Source of the DNA: Laguncularia racemosa
Taxonomy: Eukaryota; Streptophyta; Magnoliopsida; Myrtales; Combretaceae
Direction: 5' to 3'
Assembly (NCBI GenBank): GCA_037954665.1
Contig: JBBMOL010000072.1
Coordinates: 3,188,340 to 3,252,339, forward strand
DNA: 64,000 nucleotides
In this document: one piece after another, positions 35,091 through 46,819 of the stretch
Numbering within the stretch: position 1 is the first letter of the stretch
How the letters are laid out: the number at the start of each line of letters is the position of its first letter
Program-made: the position numbers and the translations under genes
The notes under the pieces: model-generated
Told to the model about the DNA's origin: nothing
The model's database searches: none
The model's input: the letters and a program-made list of their open reading frames with translations, nothing else

Positions 35091-35169
35091 ATTCTCCTTC
35101 GTATGCTGTGCTAGTATCTTCTTCCCAGGCTTTCTTGAACAAATCATCAAACTCTACAGACAGCTCAGC
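35091..35169 (-). CDS. SKI2: SKI2 exon 5
   Basis: The exon is 79 bp with acceptor CAG|GCTGAGCTG and donor GAAT|GTATGT, so it ends in phase 1. It encodes AELSVEFDDLFKKAWEEDTS and TAYEGE. The motif FDDLFKKAWEED is characteristic of plant SKI2. The acidic composition fits the variable linker between the N-terminal region and the helicase core. Confidence 0.82.
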
Positions 35170-35894
35170 CTGTGATCAAGAATCTCAAATGTAATCACAT
35201 AAAATTAAAATTGTGAAAACAAACAGTCAACATAATTTAAGAGAATCTCATTTTTAACAGAATCTTGGAACTGCCACACATATCCATCACCCATTCTCAA
35301 ACCATGCACTAAGAGTAACACACAGATAAATACCCTAGTGGACATGTGAAATAACACCTTCTTCCATCCTCCCCACAGCCCCTCCCCCCTCCAAAACACA
35401 AAAGGTAAGAACTGCATTGATAATAATAATTAAAAAGGTTACAGAAACAAGTATCAGCTGGTGCAAGCATTCCAGGGATCCTAAAAATTCTCTTTTAGAA
35501 ATTCATTTAATCTTATTATACAACACCAATTATTCTTCTCAGTAAGAAACAACCCTGGGAAACTATGCCAGTGATTCTTCTTTCATTATGCTCCTTCCCA
35601 AAAAAGAAAACAAAAAGGAAGGAATAAAAAAAAGGTGGCCGCAAAGGCCAACTTCCATCTCAAAACACAAGCAGCTTTTTTAGAAAAAATATGTCCTTAT
35701 TAAGCCTATGATTCTAAAAATTCTTTTTCTTTTAGATTTTAATTTAATTTGTATTCATGTGAGAAATATATTTACAGGTTGACAAAAAGGATTAGTAAAT
35801 GCATTCTAAACAGGTGAACTTTTTACATGGTAATTCATTTCCAAGTACTCATATTTACTGCAAAAAAATAATAAATTCGACTGTGAGCACAGAC
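35170..35894 (-). other. SKI2 intron 4 (725 bp)
   Basis: This is ordinary AT-rich intron sequence between exons 4 and 5, with no repeat or coding signature seen. Confidence 0.65.
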
Positions 35895-35960
35895 CTTTTC
35901 ATCTGATAAGATCTTGGGCGCATTCTGATCCTCAAATACATTCCAAGAGCATGGATATGC
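35895..35960 (-). CDS. SKI2: SKI2 exon 4 (22 codons)
   Basis: This is a short exon of 66 bp in phase 0/0: acceptor CAG|GCATATCCA, donor AAAAG|GTCTGT. It encodes AYPCSWNVFEDQNAPKILSD plus EK. The segment SWNVF is a conserved SKI2 signature just before the acidic linker. It is too short to be an obvious open frame, so it could be missed in automatic annotation. Confidence 0.85.
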
Positions 35961-36076
35961 CTGAAAACAATTTTTTCAGCAATAACTAAAGTAAAATGTT
36001 AAAGTAGACATGATCATCTGTAAGTTCTCTTCTAGTAAAATTCAGTTTGTATTGCAAAATATATAATATAAGTGAC

Positions 36077-36334
36077 CTTGAGATCTCCAAGGTTTAACCC
36101 TTGCTTGAAACTAGGAGGAGCAGTCTGAGCAGGTCCACCATTAAGCAGTTCCTCTAACCATTCACCATCCTGAATACCCTTGGGTAGAATTCTTTCCAAA
36201 GCCTGGGAATCAAGACCTCCTGGATGGAAAGGACGATTATTGATGCTTCCCCTGACGAAATCTTTTGAAGGTCCCACCATACGTGGCAAAGAACCAGAAT
36301 CTTCTGCACCCACCACAAGGTCTGACACATCCAC
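36077..36334 (-). CDS. SKI2: SKI2 exon 3
   Basis: The exon holds 86 codons in phase 0/0, with acceptor TTTTAG|GTGGATGTG and donor CTCAAG|GTCACT. The peptide reads VDVSDLVVGAEDSGSLPRMV near its start and later GLDSQALERILPKGIQDGEW, ending in NLGDLK. This is the conserved N-terminal segment of plant SKI2 that contacts the SKI3 scaffold in the yeast complex; that role is family knowledge and is not seen here. The intron separating it from exon 2 is only 159 bp and free of repeats, in contrast to intron 1. Confidence 0.88.
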
Positions 36335-36493
36335 CTAAAATTTATAGATGATGAAATAACTCATGGAAAGAATGACAAAAAACAGATTGGGAGTGATGAC
36401 CAGCCCAGCTCACAAAATCACTAATCCTTAACAGCCAAGATTTGGTAGAACTTATTCTGGCAAGTGAATTTGCCTTGGATTAAGTCACTCTAC

Positions 36494-36751
36494 CTCTATG
36501 GAAAGGGGTTCCCATACCCCTGATGGTGATTTTTCCCTCTGACGCCTGAAGGGTAATTCCCATACTGGCATTACAACAGTTCGAGATAAGGATGGGTCTA
36601 AGGGAACTTTTGCTCTGTCAAACCAGTCAAAGTCCCACTGCCGCCCAGCTTTTTCTGGAGAAAATTCATCAGCATCCAGTTCAGGCAAGAGATATTTCTC
36701 CTCTATATAACCTTTCATGGACTGTGGAGTTTCCTCAGGAAATGCAGGTGG
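36494..36751 (-). CDS. SKI2: SKI2 exon 2
   Basis: The exon holds 86 codons in phase 0/0. The acceptor is CAG before CCACCTGCATTT and the donor is GAG|GTAGAG. The peptide starts PPAFPEETPQSMKGYIEEKY and contains LLPELDADEFSPEKAGRQWD and the conserved FDWFDRAKVPLDPSLSRTV. It belongs to the N-terminal Ski2 region that precedes the helicase core. The family match is clear by recognition. The codon reading of the methionine inside the exon (MKGYIEEK) could mislead gene finders into a truncated start, but exon 1 joins in frame upstream. Confidence 0.9.
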
Positions 36752-37105
36752 CTGAAATGAAAACAGGAGTGAATCTACTCCAAGTCAACAAGTATCATCA
36801 ACCTCTAAAGGAATCAAACCATTTCTTTAGGTAAGAAATTAAGCCATCTTCAAAACCTATAATATGCCTTCACTCATGTAGCAAGAGGCTTTAATTACTT
36901 TTGCAATCAAGTAGTTATGGCGAATTCTGTTAGTGGAGAAGAAACAAAAAAAGAGAAAAAGTAAAATGTTATACTACTTAATTCACTAGTGGTAAAGCAC
37001 AAGGACAAATCGTGCAAGAAGGTTAACAACATGGCACCAACTAGACCATTGTTTTATAGTAGGTTTTGAGTGCATTTATAATCAAATGATGCTGCACTTG
37101 CTTTT
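36752..37105 (-). other. SKI2 intron 1, part next to exon 2
   Basis: This is unique-looking AT-rich intron sequence up to the target site of copia D. Nothing recognisable lies in it. Confidence 0.6.
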
Positions 37106-37257
37106 TGTAAATTGGAGAAGTATTTTTCTTTTGATTCAATAATATGGAAGTTTATATATACATAACCTAAACTATAAATGAAGAAAGGGAATAATTTTTT
37201 AAAAAAGAAAGAAATAATACAAATTATTCCTAATATCTACATCCTTATTTCATAATA
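37106..37257 (-). repeat. Copia D 3' LTR
   Basis: It begins TGTAAATTGGAGAAG and ends TTTCATAATA. It is about 90% like 47535-47690 by eye. Confidence 0.88.
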
Positions 37258-37262
37258 CTCCT

Positions 37263-40200
37263 CCTCAAGCTTGAGTATAGATGTTGATCATGCCTAGCTT
37301 ACCACAAAATCATTAACCCAAGGTCCATGTAGAGCCTTTGTAAAGAGATCTCCTAATTGCTTCCCAATCTTCACAGATCCTATAGAAATTAAATTTTGTT
37401 GTATTTTCTCTCGAATAAAATGACAATCAATTTCAATGTGTTTAGTTCACTTATGGAACACAAGATTAGATACAATATAAAGTGCAATTTGGTTATCACA
37501 CCACAACTTTGCTAGCATTGAAATCTGAAGCCTAACCTCAGTGAGTAACTAATATATGCATAACACTTCACAAGTAGATTGAGCCATAGCTCTATATTCT
37601 GATTCTGTGCTTAATCTAAACACAACATCTTGTTTCTTAGTCTTCCATGAAATCAGATTTCCACAAAAAAAAAAAAAAAACACAATAGCCTATAATAGAT
37701 TACCTATCAGTTTTAGATCCTACCCAATTAGCATCTAAAAAATACTCTATACTAAAGTAACCATGATTCTTATATACTATACCTCATTTAGGAGCACTTT
37801 TCAAATAAAACAAAATATATTCCAATTCAGTCCACTGATAAATTGTTAGGAAAGACATAAATTGACTCACAACACTAACAGAATATGCAATATCATGACG
37901 AGTTATTGTAAGACAGTTCAACTTTCCCACTAATCTTTTGTATCTCTCAAAATCATCAAATAAATCTCCATCTTTAATGAGTTGTAAATTAGGTGGCAAT
38001 GAAGTACTATATGGTTTTGCACCTAACTTTCCTATCTCTATTAACAAGTCAAGCACATATTTCAGTTGAGATAAAAAAAAAAAAAACATTTCTTGCCCCT
38101 CATCACCTTAACTCCCAAAAAATACTTCAAAGACCCTAAATTTTTAATGTGAAACTGGCTTTAAAGGAAGGTTTTCAAATAAGATATTTCTACATCATCA
38201 CTATCAATAATAATGATATCATCCACATACACAACAAGAAGGATAATGTCGGACGAAGAGAGTCTATAAAACATCGAATGATCAGATTTACTCTTGGTCA
38301 TTCCAAATCCTTCAACTGCCCTACTAAATTTGCTAAACCAAGCTCGAGGACTCTTGCTTCAAACCATATAGTGATTTCCAAAGATGACAAACTTTCTCAT
38401 TCTCCCCCTAAGCAACAAAACCAAGTGATTGCTCCATATAGACTTCTTGTAGATCACCATGTAAAAAGGTATTTTTTATATCTAGCTGATATAATGGCCA
38501 ATCATTGGTAGCTGCCATAGATATAAATAAACGAACAAATGTTAATTTAGCCACAAGAGAGAAGGTATCAAAGTAATCTACACCATATGCCTAGGCAAAA
38601 CCCTTAGCAACAAGTCGGGCTTTAAGTCAAGCAACGGATCCATCAGGATTGACTTTAACTACAAACACCCATTCACATCTAATAGCCTTTTTTTTCTGCA
38701 GGAAAACTCACCAAATCTCAAGTACCATTAGCATCTAAAACATTCATCCTCCATCATTGCCATATGCCAATTAGATAAGACCTCATGAATAGTTTTAGGA
38801 ATGGATATAGTATCAAGAGAAGCAACAAACAAACATGAAGCAAATGATAAGTAATCATATGACACAAACAATGAAATATGGTAAGTGCATTGTCGTTTAC
38901 CTTTGTAAAGAGCAATTGGAAGATCAAGATCATTATCTATTGGATTAGATGCTGAAGAAGAGATTGGAGTTAGGCATGTGATAGGAGGATTATGACATCC
39001 GATATACACATGAAGAATTGGTGGACAAGACAATAGTGTAGCAAATTCAATATTCAATGACTGATAGGTAATGTGGTAAACCAATAAACCACCATTCTCC
39101 CCTTTACTATTAATAGGCTCAGATGAAGTAGGAAAGAAATAACAATGTTCCATAAAAGTGATATCAACCAATACAAGAAATTTATTAAGATTAGGATAAT
39201 AACACAAATAACCCTTATGTAAACTGAAATAACCTAAGAAAACACATTTCACAAATTTAGAATCAAGTTTGGTGAGATGAGGGCGGATATCTCGAACAAA
39301 ACATGTATTGCCAAATATACGAAGCTCAATGGTAAACAAGGATTTTGTGGAAAAAAGAATACTATAAGGAACCTCACCTTTAAAAACCAATGATGGCATA
39401 AAGTTAATTAAGAAGCATGCTGTAGACACAGCTTCAGCTCAAAAGTGTTTAGAAAAATGTCTTTAAAATAATAGTGCTCTAATTGTCTCAAGAAAACGCC
39501 TATTTTTTCTTTTAGCCACACCATTTCGAAATGGTATATCAACATATGAAGATTGATGAAAAATGTCATGTTTGGTCATATAAGTATTAAATATATCAAA
39601 TAAATATTCTTTAATATTGTCACTTCTCAAAATTCCCACAAAAGTATTAAATTAAGTTTAGATTTCAACACAAAAGATAGTGACATGCGAAAATAACTCA
39701 GAATGATTTTTCATTAAATAAAGCCAAGTCATTCGAGAAAAATCATCAACAAAAGTAACAAAATAACAAACTCCAATTTTGGACGTAACTGAACAAGGGC
39801 CCCAAATATCTGAATGCACTAACTCAAAAAGAGCACTAGCTCTTTTATTGACACAAGGAACATAAGACTGACGATGGTGTTTAGCAAACTAACATGATTC
39901 ACAATCTAAAGATGACACACTCTCTAACTAAGGACAAAATTTTTTCAAGGCAAAGAGAGAAGAATGGCCCAATTGGCAATGAGCTTCAATAGGTGTTAAG
40001 ATACTTGAGCAAACAATGAGCTGGGAGACATTTGCTTAAGTATCGAGAACATAGAGACCTCCTGACATACATCCTTTACCAATAATCTTCTTTGTTGAAA
40101 GATCTTGAAATAGACAATAATCAAGAAAAAATGAGACACGACAATTTAAAGCATATATAATTTTGCTTTAAAAAATTAAATTAAATGAGAAATCTAACAT

Positions 40201-41350
40201 ACTTAAAATAGATGATAAAGGAAGTAATGGAGTAGGTTGAACATTGCCAAACCCCAAAACTGACGATGTAGAGCCATTAGCTAGAATGACTAGAGAAGAA
40301 GAGGTGTGCGATTTAAAAATGTTGAAAAGACTAGGATTACCTGTCATATGATTAGTAGCACCTAAGTCAATGATCCATTGCGAGGTGGAGAAAACTAAGC
40401 ATTTATTTGGATTACCTAGCTCAGCGAGTATAGTGACAGGATGAGTTGAAGTTTTCAATGTTTTCTGATACTAAAAGAATTTAGCAAATTCATCTACAAA
40501 TATATTAACTATCTATTCTGAAGATGGACTATGGAGTAGAAGTAGCTACAATGTGAACCGAGTGAGACTTCTGAATTTTGTTGAGTAGTTTTTGATAGGT
40601 GCACCTACTGTGACCACGCTCATGACAGTAATAGCATTCAACTTCCCCTAAATTTTGACTTTGCTATTTCTTTTGTTATAATTCTGAAGAGAGGATTTTG
40701 AAATTCTCGATCTATTGTTGCGACTAACAAAAGCACTAAAGGCTAAAGCAGAAGAGAAAATAGAAGTATTTGCCTTTGTTCAAAGAACTTTAGCGAAAAC
40801 CTCGTGTAAGAAAGAAATATCAATATTAGACAGAATATGAGACTTAGCAATCTTAAATTGAGGACTAAGTCCTGCTAAGAAACTCATAATTGCCATCTTC
40901 TCCCGTTGTGATTGCTGTACTTTGATATCAATACTTAATGGCAATAAAACATTCAATTCCTCATACATCTTCTTAAATTTCATAAAACATGCTTAAAGAG
41001 ATAGAACATTCTACTTAGGAAGATAAATTCCTTACACACTCTATACATACGAGAGAGATTTCTCTTTCCAAAATATAAAAATTCTAAATATTCCATTAAT
41101 TCTTTAACATACTCGCAATAATTAATCAAACTAATTATCTCAGTATCAATGCAATTTCTAATCTACAGAAATAGTTTAGCATCATCTATTAACCATTCCT
41201 TACGAGTACCATCAATTGGAGGATTATTGGTAAGACAATCATCTTTAAAAATACTCCGTAAGTATATTCTAATAGTGTTTCACCAATCTAAATAATCCGG
41301 ACCATTTAATTTATGTTTTGTGATTTTAAACATCACTAGAACAACCTTAG
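37263..41350 (-). pseudogene. Copia D gag-pol polyprotein, heavily broken
   Basis: From right to left: gag (KHKLNGPDYLDW, then a stop; ELMEYLEFLYFGKRNLSRMY), a decayed knuckle, protease WIIDLGATNHMTGN (DSG changed to DLG) in 40458-40168, integrase fragments, the open stretch 39429-38728 (NTCFVRDIRPHLTKLDSKFV), RT with VYVDDIIIIDSDD near 38190-38230, and RNase H in 38089-37784 (QLKYVLDLLIEIGKLGAKPY). Many stops and frameshifts make it much older than copia A, to which it is related across its length. Confidence 0.88.
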
Positions 41351-41570
41351 CCATTACTACAACCTTTTGCTCATCACCCATGTATGCCCAAATCAAATTA
41401 AAGTAGTTGCAAAAGAAGAGACACCACGACCAATCTAGGAAAATGCTCTCCCCTCTCTCCTCTCTCTACACAGTTTTCCTATACACTTTTATCCCTAGGA
41501 TAAACCCTTAGTTAAACCTTTCCTATCCAATAGTGTTTAGAGGTTACCTTCTAGTTACCGGCCACTCACC

Positions 41571-42960
41571 ATGGCAACTTCGGGGAGTGAGGGGGCATCT
41601 GCCCGGCCGAAGGCAGTCCTAAAGCTAGGGACAACACACCGTGCCACCAGGGGGGTGCATTCATCACCTGTGAATGCTGGTCAACGTGCCTACAAGGGGT
41701 TGGACACGGTTCCAGAGGAGGCTTTGCAGGTCAACCCAAAAGAGGCAAGACAAATGCCTACTTTTGCAGCTGGGGAAAGCAGCACCCAAGACATAGCTAG
41801 GAAAGGAAACTTGGAGCCTTGTGCCCACATAGGCTGTCATAGGTCTTGCACTTGCCAACTTTTTCCTCCTAACACAAAAACTCCTAACAACCTATCACCA
41901 TCACACCCTTGTCCCAAGAATTTCCTTCTTTTGGAAATTCAACTTTGGAAGAGGTCAATGTTTTGCTTGAGGAAATTGAGAACTACAACCGGAAACCACC
42001 TGGCCACGTCCACATAACCACCACGAGGCCTCCTTATGCCAAAACTTATGCCCAGGCGTGCACTTCCAAAAATGAAGACACCCCGCCAGTGTTCAACCTC
42101 CAATACATCCCTCCGGCGACCAACGGGACTACACCAACAGTGAAAATTCCCAAGGCAGTGGGGGATTTAGGGGCGGAATATTGGAACTCAACACTAGTTG
42201 GCTATTTTCTTGGCCGAAAGTTGCCCCACTCCTTAGTCCAAGCTACTGCCCTCAAGCTATGGAAGGAGTTTGGCCTTGTGGATGTGCTTGGAAGTTTGGA
42301 TGGTTTCTTCTACTTCCGGTTTGGCTTGGGAAGTGACCTCACTCTTGTCCTTGAGAAGACGTAGCATTTTGCTCAAAGATTTCTCATCCTACAAAAATGG
42401 AGACGAAGCATGTCGCTTAACAAGCCGCAACCCACCAACATTCCCGTGTGGGCAACATTCTCCCACATCCCTTGTGAATTCCTAGGCGCGGAGGGATTCA
42501 GCCATATAGTGAGTGGTGTAGGTGTCCCACTTAAGGCTGATGTGTTGACATCAAATGGGCAAAGGGCGAACCATGCTAGGTTCTTGGTTGAACTTGATGC
42601 ACGTGAGGAACTAGTCACCCATGTGGCAGTTGAGGAAGAGAATGGCACTACTGTTGTTGTCCATGTTGAGTATCAGTGGCTCCCCTAACATTGTGCTAGT
42701 TGCAAAGTATTTGGACACAAATGCAACCCCAACCAGGCACAGCGCAACAACACCACCGCGCCAGTAGGGGAGGAGGGGAGTACGCGAACACCCCATGGCG
42801 CTAATGGAAAGAAGAAGATGCAAGAAGAGGAATGCGAGGAAGATGGATCACCTACCCGGAACAAGTGAAGGTGCAGTCCCTGACATGGGTCTAAGTTCAT
42901 CGACAGCCACTGTGGTGCCGGAGTTCCCAGGTTGCGCAATGGAAGTGCAGCAAGTTGGCT
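41571..42960 (+). pseudogene. LINE L3 ORF1 (DUF4283-like + zinc knuckle), broken
   Basis: The start MATSGSEGASARPKAVLKLG is followed by a variable region. After a frame change come FNLQYIPPATNGTTPTVKIP, FLGRKLPHSLVQATALKLWK, a TAG stop at 42362, then IPVWATFSHIPCEFLGAEGF and a knuckle, HCASCKVFGHKC, after another stop at 42686. This is the canonical plant LINE ORF1 layout. Lesions are few, so it may have been mobile in the recent past. Confidence 0.82.
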
Positions 42961-43153
42961 AGGGCAAGGAGTTGGAAGATGGAAGTGATGATTATGAGAA
43001 CACCCTGCTCAATAAATTATTAGTTCAAATGAACCAAGCATCAGGAAGTCATCCCACACTTAGCAAAAGCTCTAGCTCCTCTAGTCGCTGTAAGAAAAAG
43101 CAGCGTAAGAGGAGGTGGAACTTCACCTAACCACCCATCTCCACAATTCCATG

Positions 43154-46100
43154 CCGTTGGCAACATGGAATGTAAGGGGTTTTAATGAACCTATCAAGGT
43201 CTCAAAGGTTATGAAGTTATGCGATATGCATAGTATTAGCCTTATTAGCTTGTTGGAAACAAGAGTAAATGTTGCCAATGAGGACACGGTTAAGAACATG
43301 TTGGGTCAACGTTGGCAAGTATGGATCAATACCGTGGCTAGAAAACATATTTGGATCGCTTGGCAGCCAAGGGAGTGGGATGTCCGTGTGGAAACAGAAC
43401 ATGCGCAATTCCTACATTATACAGTGTCTAATTTGAGAGCACATAGCTACATGGTGGTCACGTTTGTTTATGGTTCCAATAATGACCGGGAATGAAAGGA
43501 GTTGTGGTTAAACCTTGAGTCATTGGTTCATAATGTAGGAGAGAGACCGTGGCTGGTCATGGATGATTTCAATACAACCCGATTAGTCACTGAGAAAAAA
43601 GGAGGAAGAGTTATGGTGACAGATGCAATGTTAGACTTCCAGAGATGCATAGCTAAGTTGGAGGTGGAAGACTTAAGATATACGGGGGACTTCTTCACAT
43701 GGTCAAACAAACAAAATCAAGTGCCTATACTTAGAAAACTTGATCGAGCCATGGTTAACCTTCCTTGGCTGAGTTTGCACCAGAATGCTCATGCTAAATT
43801 CCTCACACCCATCCTATCTGATCATTCATTAATAGCGGTTCATATGGAGTATAGATTGATAGCCAGAAGGAGCCCATTTAAATTTTTCAATTATTGGGCA
43901 GACCATGAGGGCTTCAAAGAACTAGTTAATAACATATATGGAATAGGGACATAAAGGGATCACACATGTTCCAGGTAGTGAAGAAGCTTAAGCTTATTAA
44001 AGAGGGTCTCAAATGTCTGAACAAATCTAATTTCTCCAACATCTCACAACGTATTCAGCAGGCGAAGCATCAGTTGATCCAACTGCAAACCATCATACAT
44101 GCAACTGGAGATACTTCTAGATTAGAGGAGGAGCGACTGGCCTATAAGGAGTACTACACATTACGAGGGGCGGAAGAGAGTTTCTTTAAACAAAAATCTA
44201 GAACAAAGTGGCTGAAGCTAAGTGACAAGAATACGGCCTACTTTCACAAGGCTATGAAGAGCTTCCACAACCGTAGCTCCATACACGGATTGACTAGAGA
44301 GGATAGCAGTGAGGTGGCCAGGGAACGAGAGGTCCAACAAGTAGTCCTAGAATATTTCCAGTAGCTATATGATCCCCCTACAACCCCTAGCACCCCCGTT
44401 GACGAGGAGAGCTTGATGCCCCAAATTCTGAATGAACAACAACAACTCACCCTTGATGTTGCATTCTCGGATGAGGAGATCAAATGAGGTCATATATCGC
44501 AAGCGAGAATGGGAAGGCTCCTGGCCCAAATGGGTTTTCGGCTCATTTCTTCAAGGAGGCATGGGACATCATGTGTACGGACATGATTGTTGCGACTAAA
44601 GAATTCCTGAATTCAGGGGACCTGCTCAAGGAGATTAACAGTACTGCTATTACCCTAGCTCCCAAAGTTGCAAATCCTACTATACTGGGTGATTTTAGGC
44701 CAATAGCTTGCTGTAATGTGATCTACAAGGCAATCTCCAAGGTCCTTGCTGCAAGGATGAAATCGGTGTTGCCTACTTTAGTTGGGAGGGAGCAAGTAGC
44801 TTTCATTCTAGACAGGAGGATAACTGACAACATATTCATGGCCCAAGAGCTAATGGCGAACTATCACGCCCATACGGGAGCTCTCCGTTGTACACTTAAG
44901 GTGGACCTTCAAAAGGCCTATGATACAGTCAGATGGGACTTCATCCTAATGGTGCTCAAGGCCATGCAGTTTCCTCCTCATTTTTGCAACCTCAGCAGCT
45001 AATGTATCTCTACGCCCAAATACTCCATCAACATCAATGGGGAATTGGTCGGTTTCTTTGCAAGTAAACGAGGGTTGAGACAAGGGGATCCCATATCCCC
45101 TTGTTCGTCCTGTGCATGGAAATTCTCTCCATACAGTTGAGGAAGCTGATTTATAAACCTGGGTTCCCACTATATCGGAGATGTCAGAATGAAAGATTGA
45201 CCCACCTTTGCTTTGCAGACAATCTCCTCATATTTGCTAAAGGCAACATTGAATCTATATCCCTGGTAAAAGAAACCTTACAGAACTTCCAAGCCATCTC
45301 GGGATTGGCAATCAACAACAACAAAAGTAACATTTTCTTCTCTCATGTTCCATCGAATACCAAAGAGGCCATTCTACAATCCACTCAATTCAGTGAGGGT
45401 CAGTTACCAGTACAATACTTGGGGGTTCCTCTCATTTCCTCTAAGCTCAAAAAGCAGGACTGTGAGGTGTTAGTGGAACGCACTCTATCACGGATTAACT
45501 CTTGGACGGCTAAATACTTGTCTTATGCTGGTAGGCTTCAATTGATCAGATCTGTCTTATTTTCCATGCAAGTCTACTGGTGCTCCATTTTTCTCCTAAC
45601 TAAGTCAATTGTCTCAAGGATAGAACAATTACTAAGGAATTTTCTCTGGAGTGGCAGCCCATACATTTTCACAAAAGCTAAAGTCAGATGGGCGGAAGTG
45701 TGCAAGCCCATAAGAAATGGAGGCCTACGGATCCCAAATATCTATCTTTGGAATAAGGCAATCCAAATCAAGCACATATGGTGACTGTGCAAGGAGGGAA
45801 CGAGCTTATGGCCAGAATGGGTTCATTCCACTCTACTAAAGGGTAAGAACTTTTAGTTCTCTAAAGCACCAGTTATATGCTCATGGACTTGGAAGAAACA
45901 GCTAAAGCTGAGAGGCTTAGTAAGATCTTGCTTCATTTGGGAGCCCAACAATGGCCTTGAAATCTCGCTGTGGGCAAATTTCTGGCTCCCAAAAGGACCT
46001 CTTGACACATTGTTTAGTGCACGGGCTATGCGTAGCACAGGTTTTCCACACACTACGAGACTCTGTTCCATTATGGATGGGAATGAATGGTGTATCCCAA

Positions 46101-46560
46101 ATGGCCCATTCTGGACTAGCATCTGCATCCCACCCTCTCACAAACCAAACGCTGCAATTTCGGATCATCTTAGCTGGATACACTTTGTAATAGGAGAGTA
46201 TACCATCAAGAGAGGCCGTGGTTTCCTTAACCCTCCAAGGCCCACCATACCATAGAAAAAAGTAGTGTGGAACAAATCTTCTTTACCTAGAAACTCTTTT
46301 ATCCTATGGTTAGCTTGGTTAGGGAAACTTTCCACCCTTGACAAGGTATATAACTAAGGACTAGTGCAATCAACTACCTGCTTTCTTTGTAACCGGTATC
46401 CAAAGAACCATGCCCATCTATTCTTTGAAAGCGAGTACACCGCTCAAGTTTGGCATGTAGTGTGTGACTTCCTACATTGCCCAGCTTCATCTAGCAACTG
46501 GTGGGAAATTACCAGTTTTTTGGAGGCACTAAAGGATTCCCCGACCCATCAGAACTGGTG
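43154..46560 (+). pseudogene. LINE L3 ORF2 (endonuclease, RT, C-terminal zinc finger), broken
   Basis: Endonuclease opens MPLATWNVRGFNEPIKVSKV; the GDFN box reads VMDDFNTTR (43558-43584), so the catalytic GD is MDD. RT follows after stops at 43494 and 43952: NGKAPGPNGFSAHFFKEAWD, CTLKVDLQKAYDTVRWDF (motif A) and KRGLRQGDPISP (frameshift here). The catalytic box at 45206-45235 is CFADNLLIFAKG, with the second aspartate changed to asparagine. The C-terminal zinc finger is CFLCNRYPKNHAHLFFE (46380-46430). Confidence 0.85.
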
Positions 46561-46819
46561 AGCCGCACTAGCGGCATCAGTTTACTACATATAGCGCGCC
46601 CGGAACAAAGTGAGATTAAGGGAACTCTTCCCAGGGGTTAGTCTATTAGCTCACCAAATTCGATCCTATGTTAAGCCGTTGTAGTTTAGCTTCGATGCTA
46701 AGCATTTAGTTTGCTAGCACAATGTTGTAATCTTATTATTTGCTTGCTGATTGTACTTTTCTATCATTCAATAAAATTATCAATTATCCAAAAAAAAAAA
46801 AAAGAAAAGACACCACCAC

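Larger units (their letters stand above)
41431..46800 (+). mobile_element. LINE L3 inside copia D
   Basis: This is a plus-strand L1-type LINE of 5.4 kb with a poly(A) tail (46790-46803) and a 19-bp target duplication with two mismatches: AAAGAAGAGACACCACGAC (41412-41430) and AAAGAAAAGACACCACCAC (46801-46819). It holds ORF1 (41571-42960) and ORF2 (43154-46560). It appears full length, and both frames are broken. It belongs to a different subfamily from L2/L4, with a more GC-rich sequence. Confidence 0.92.
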
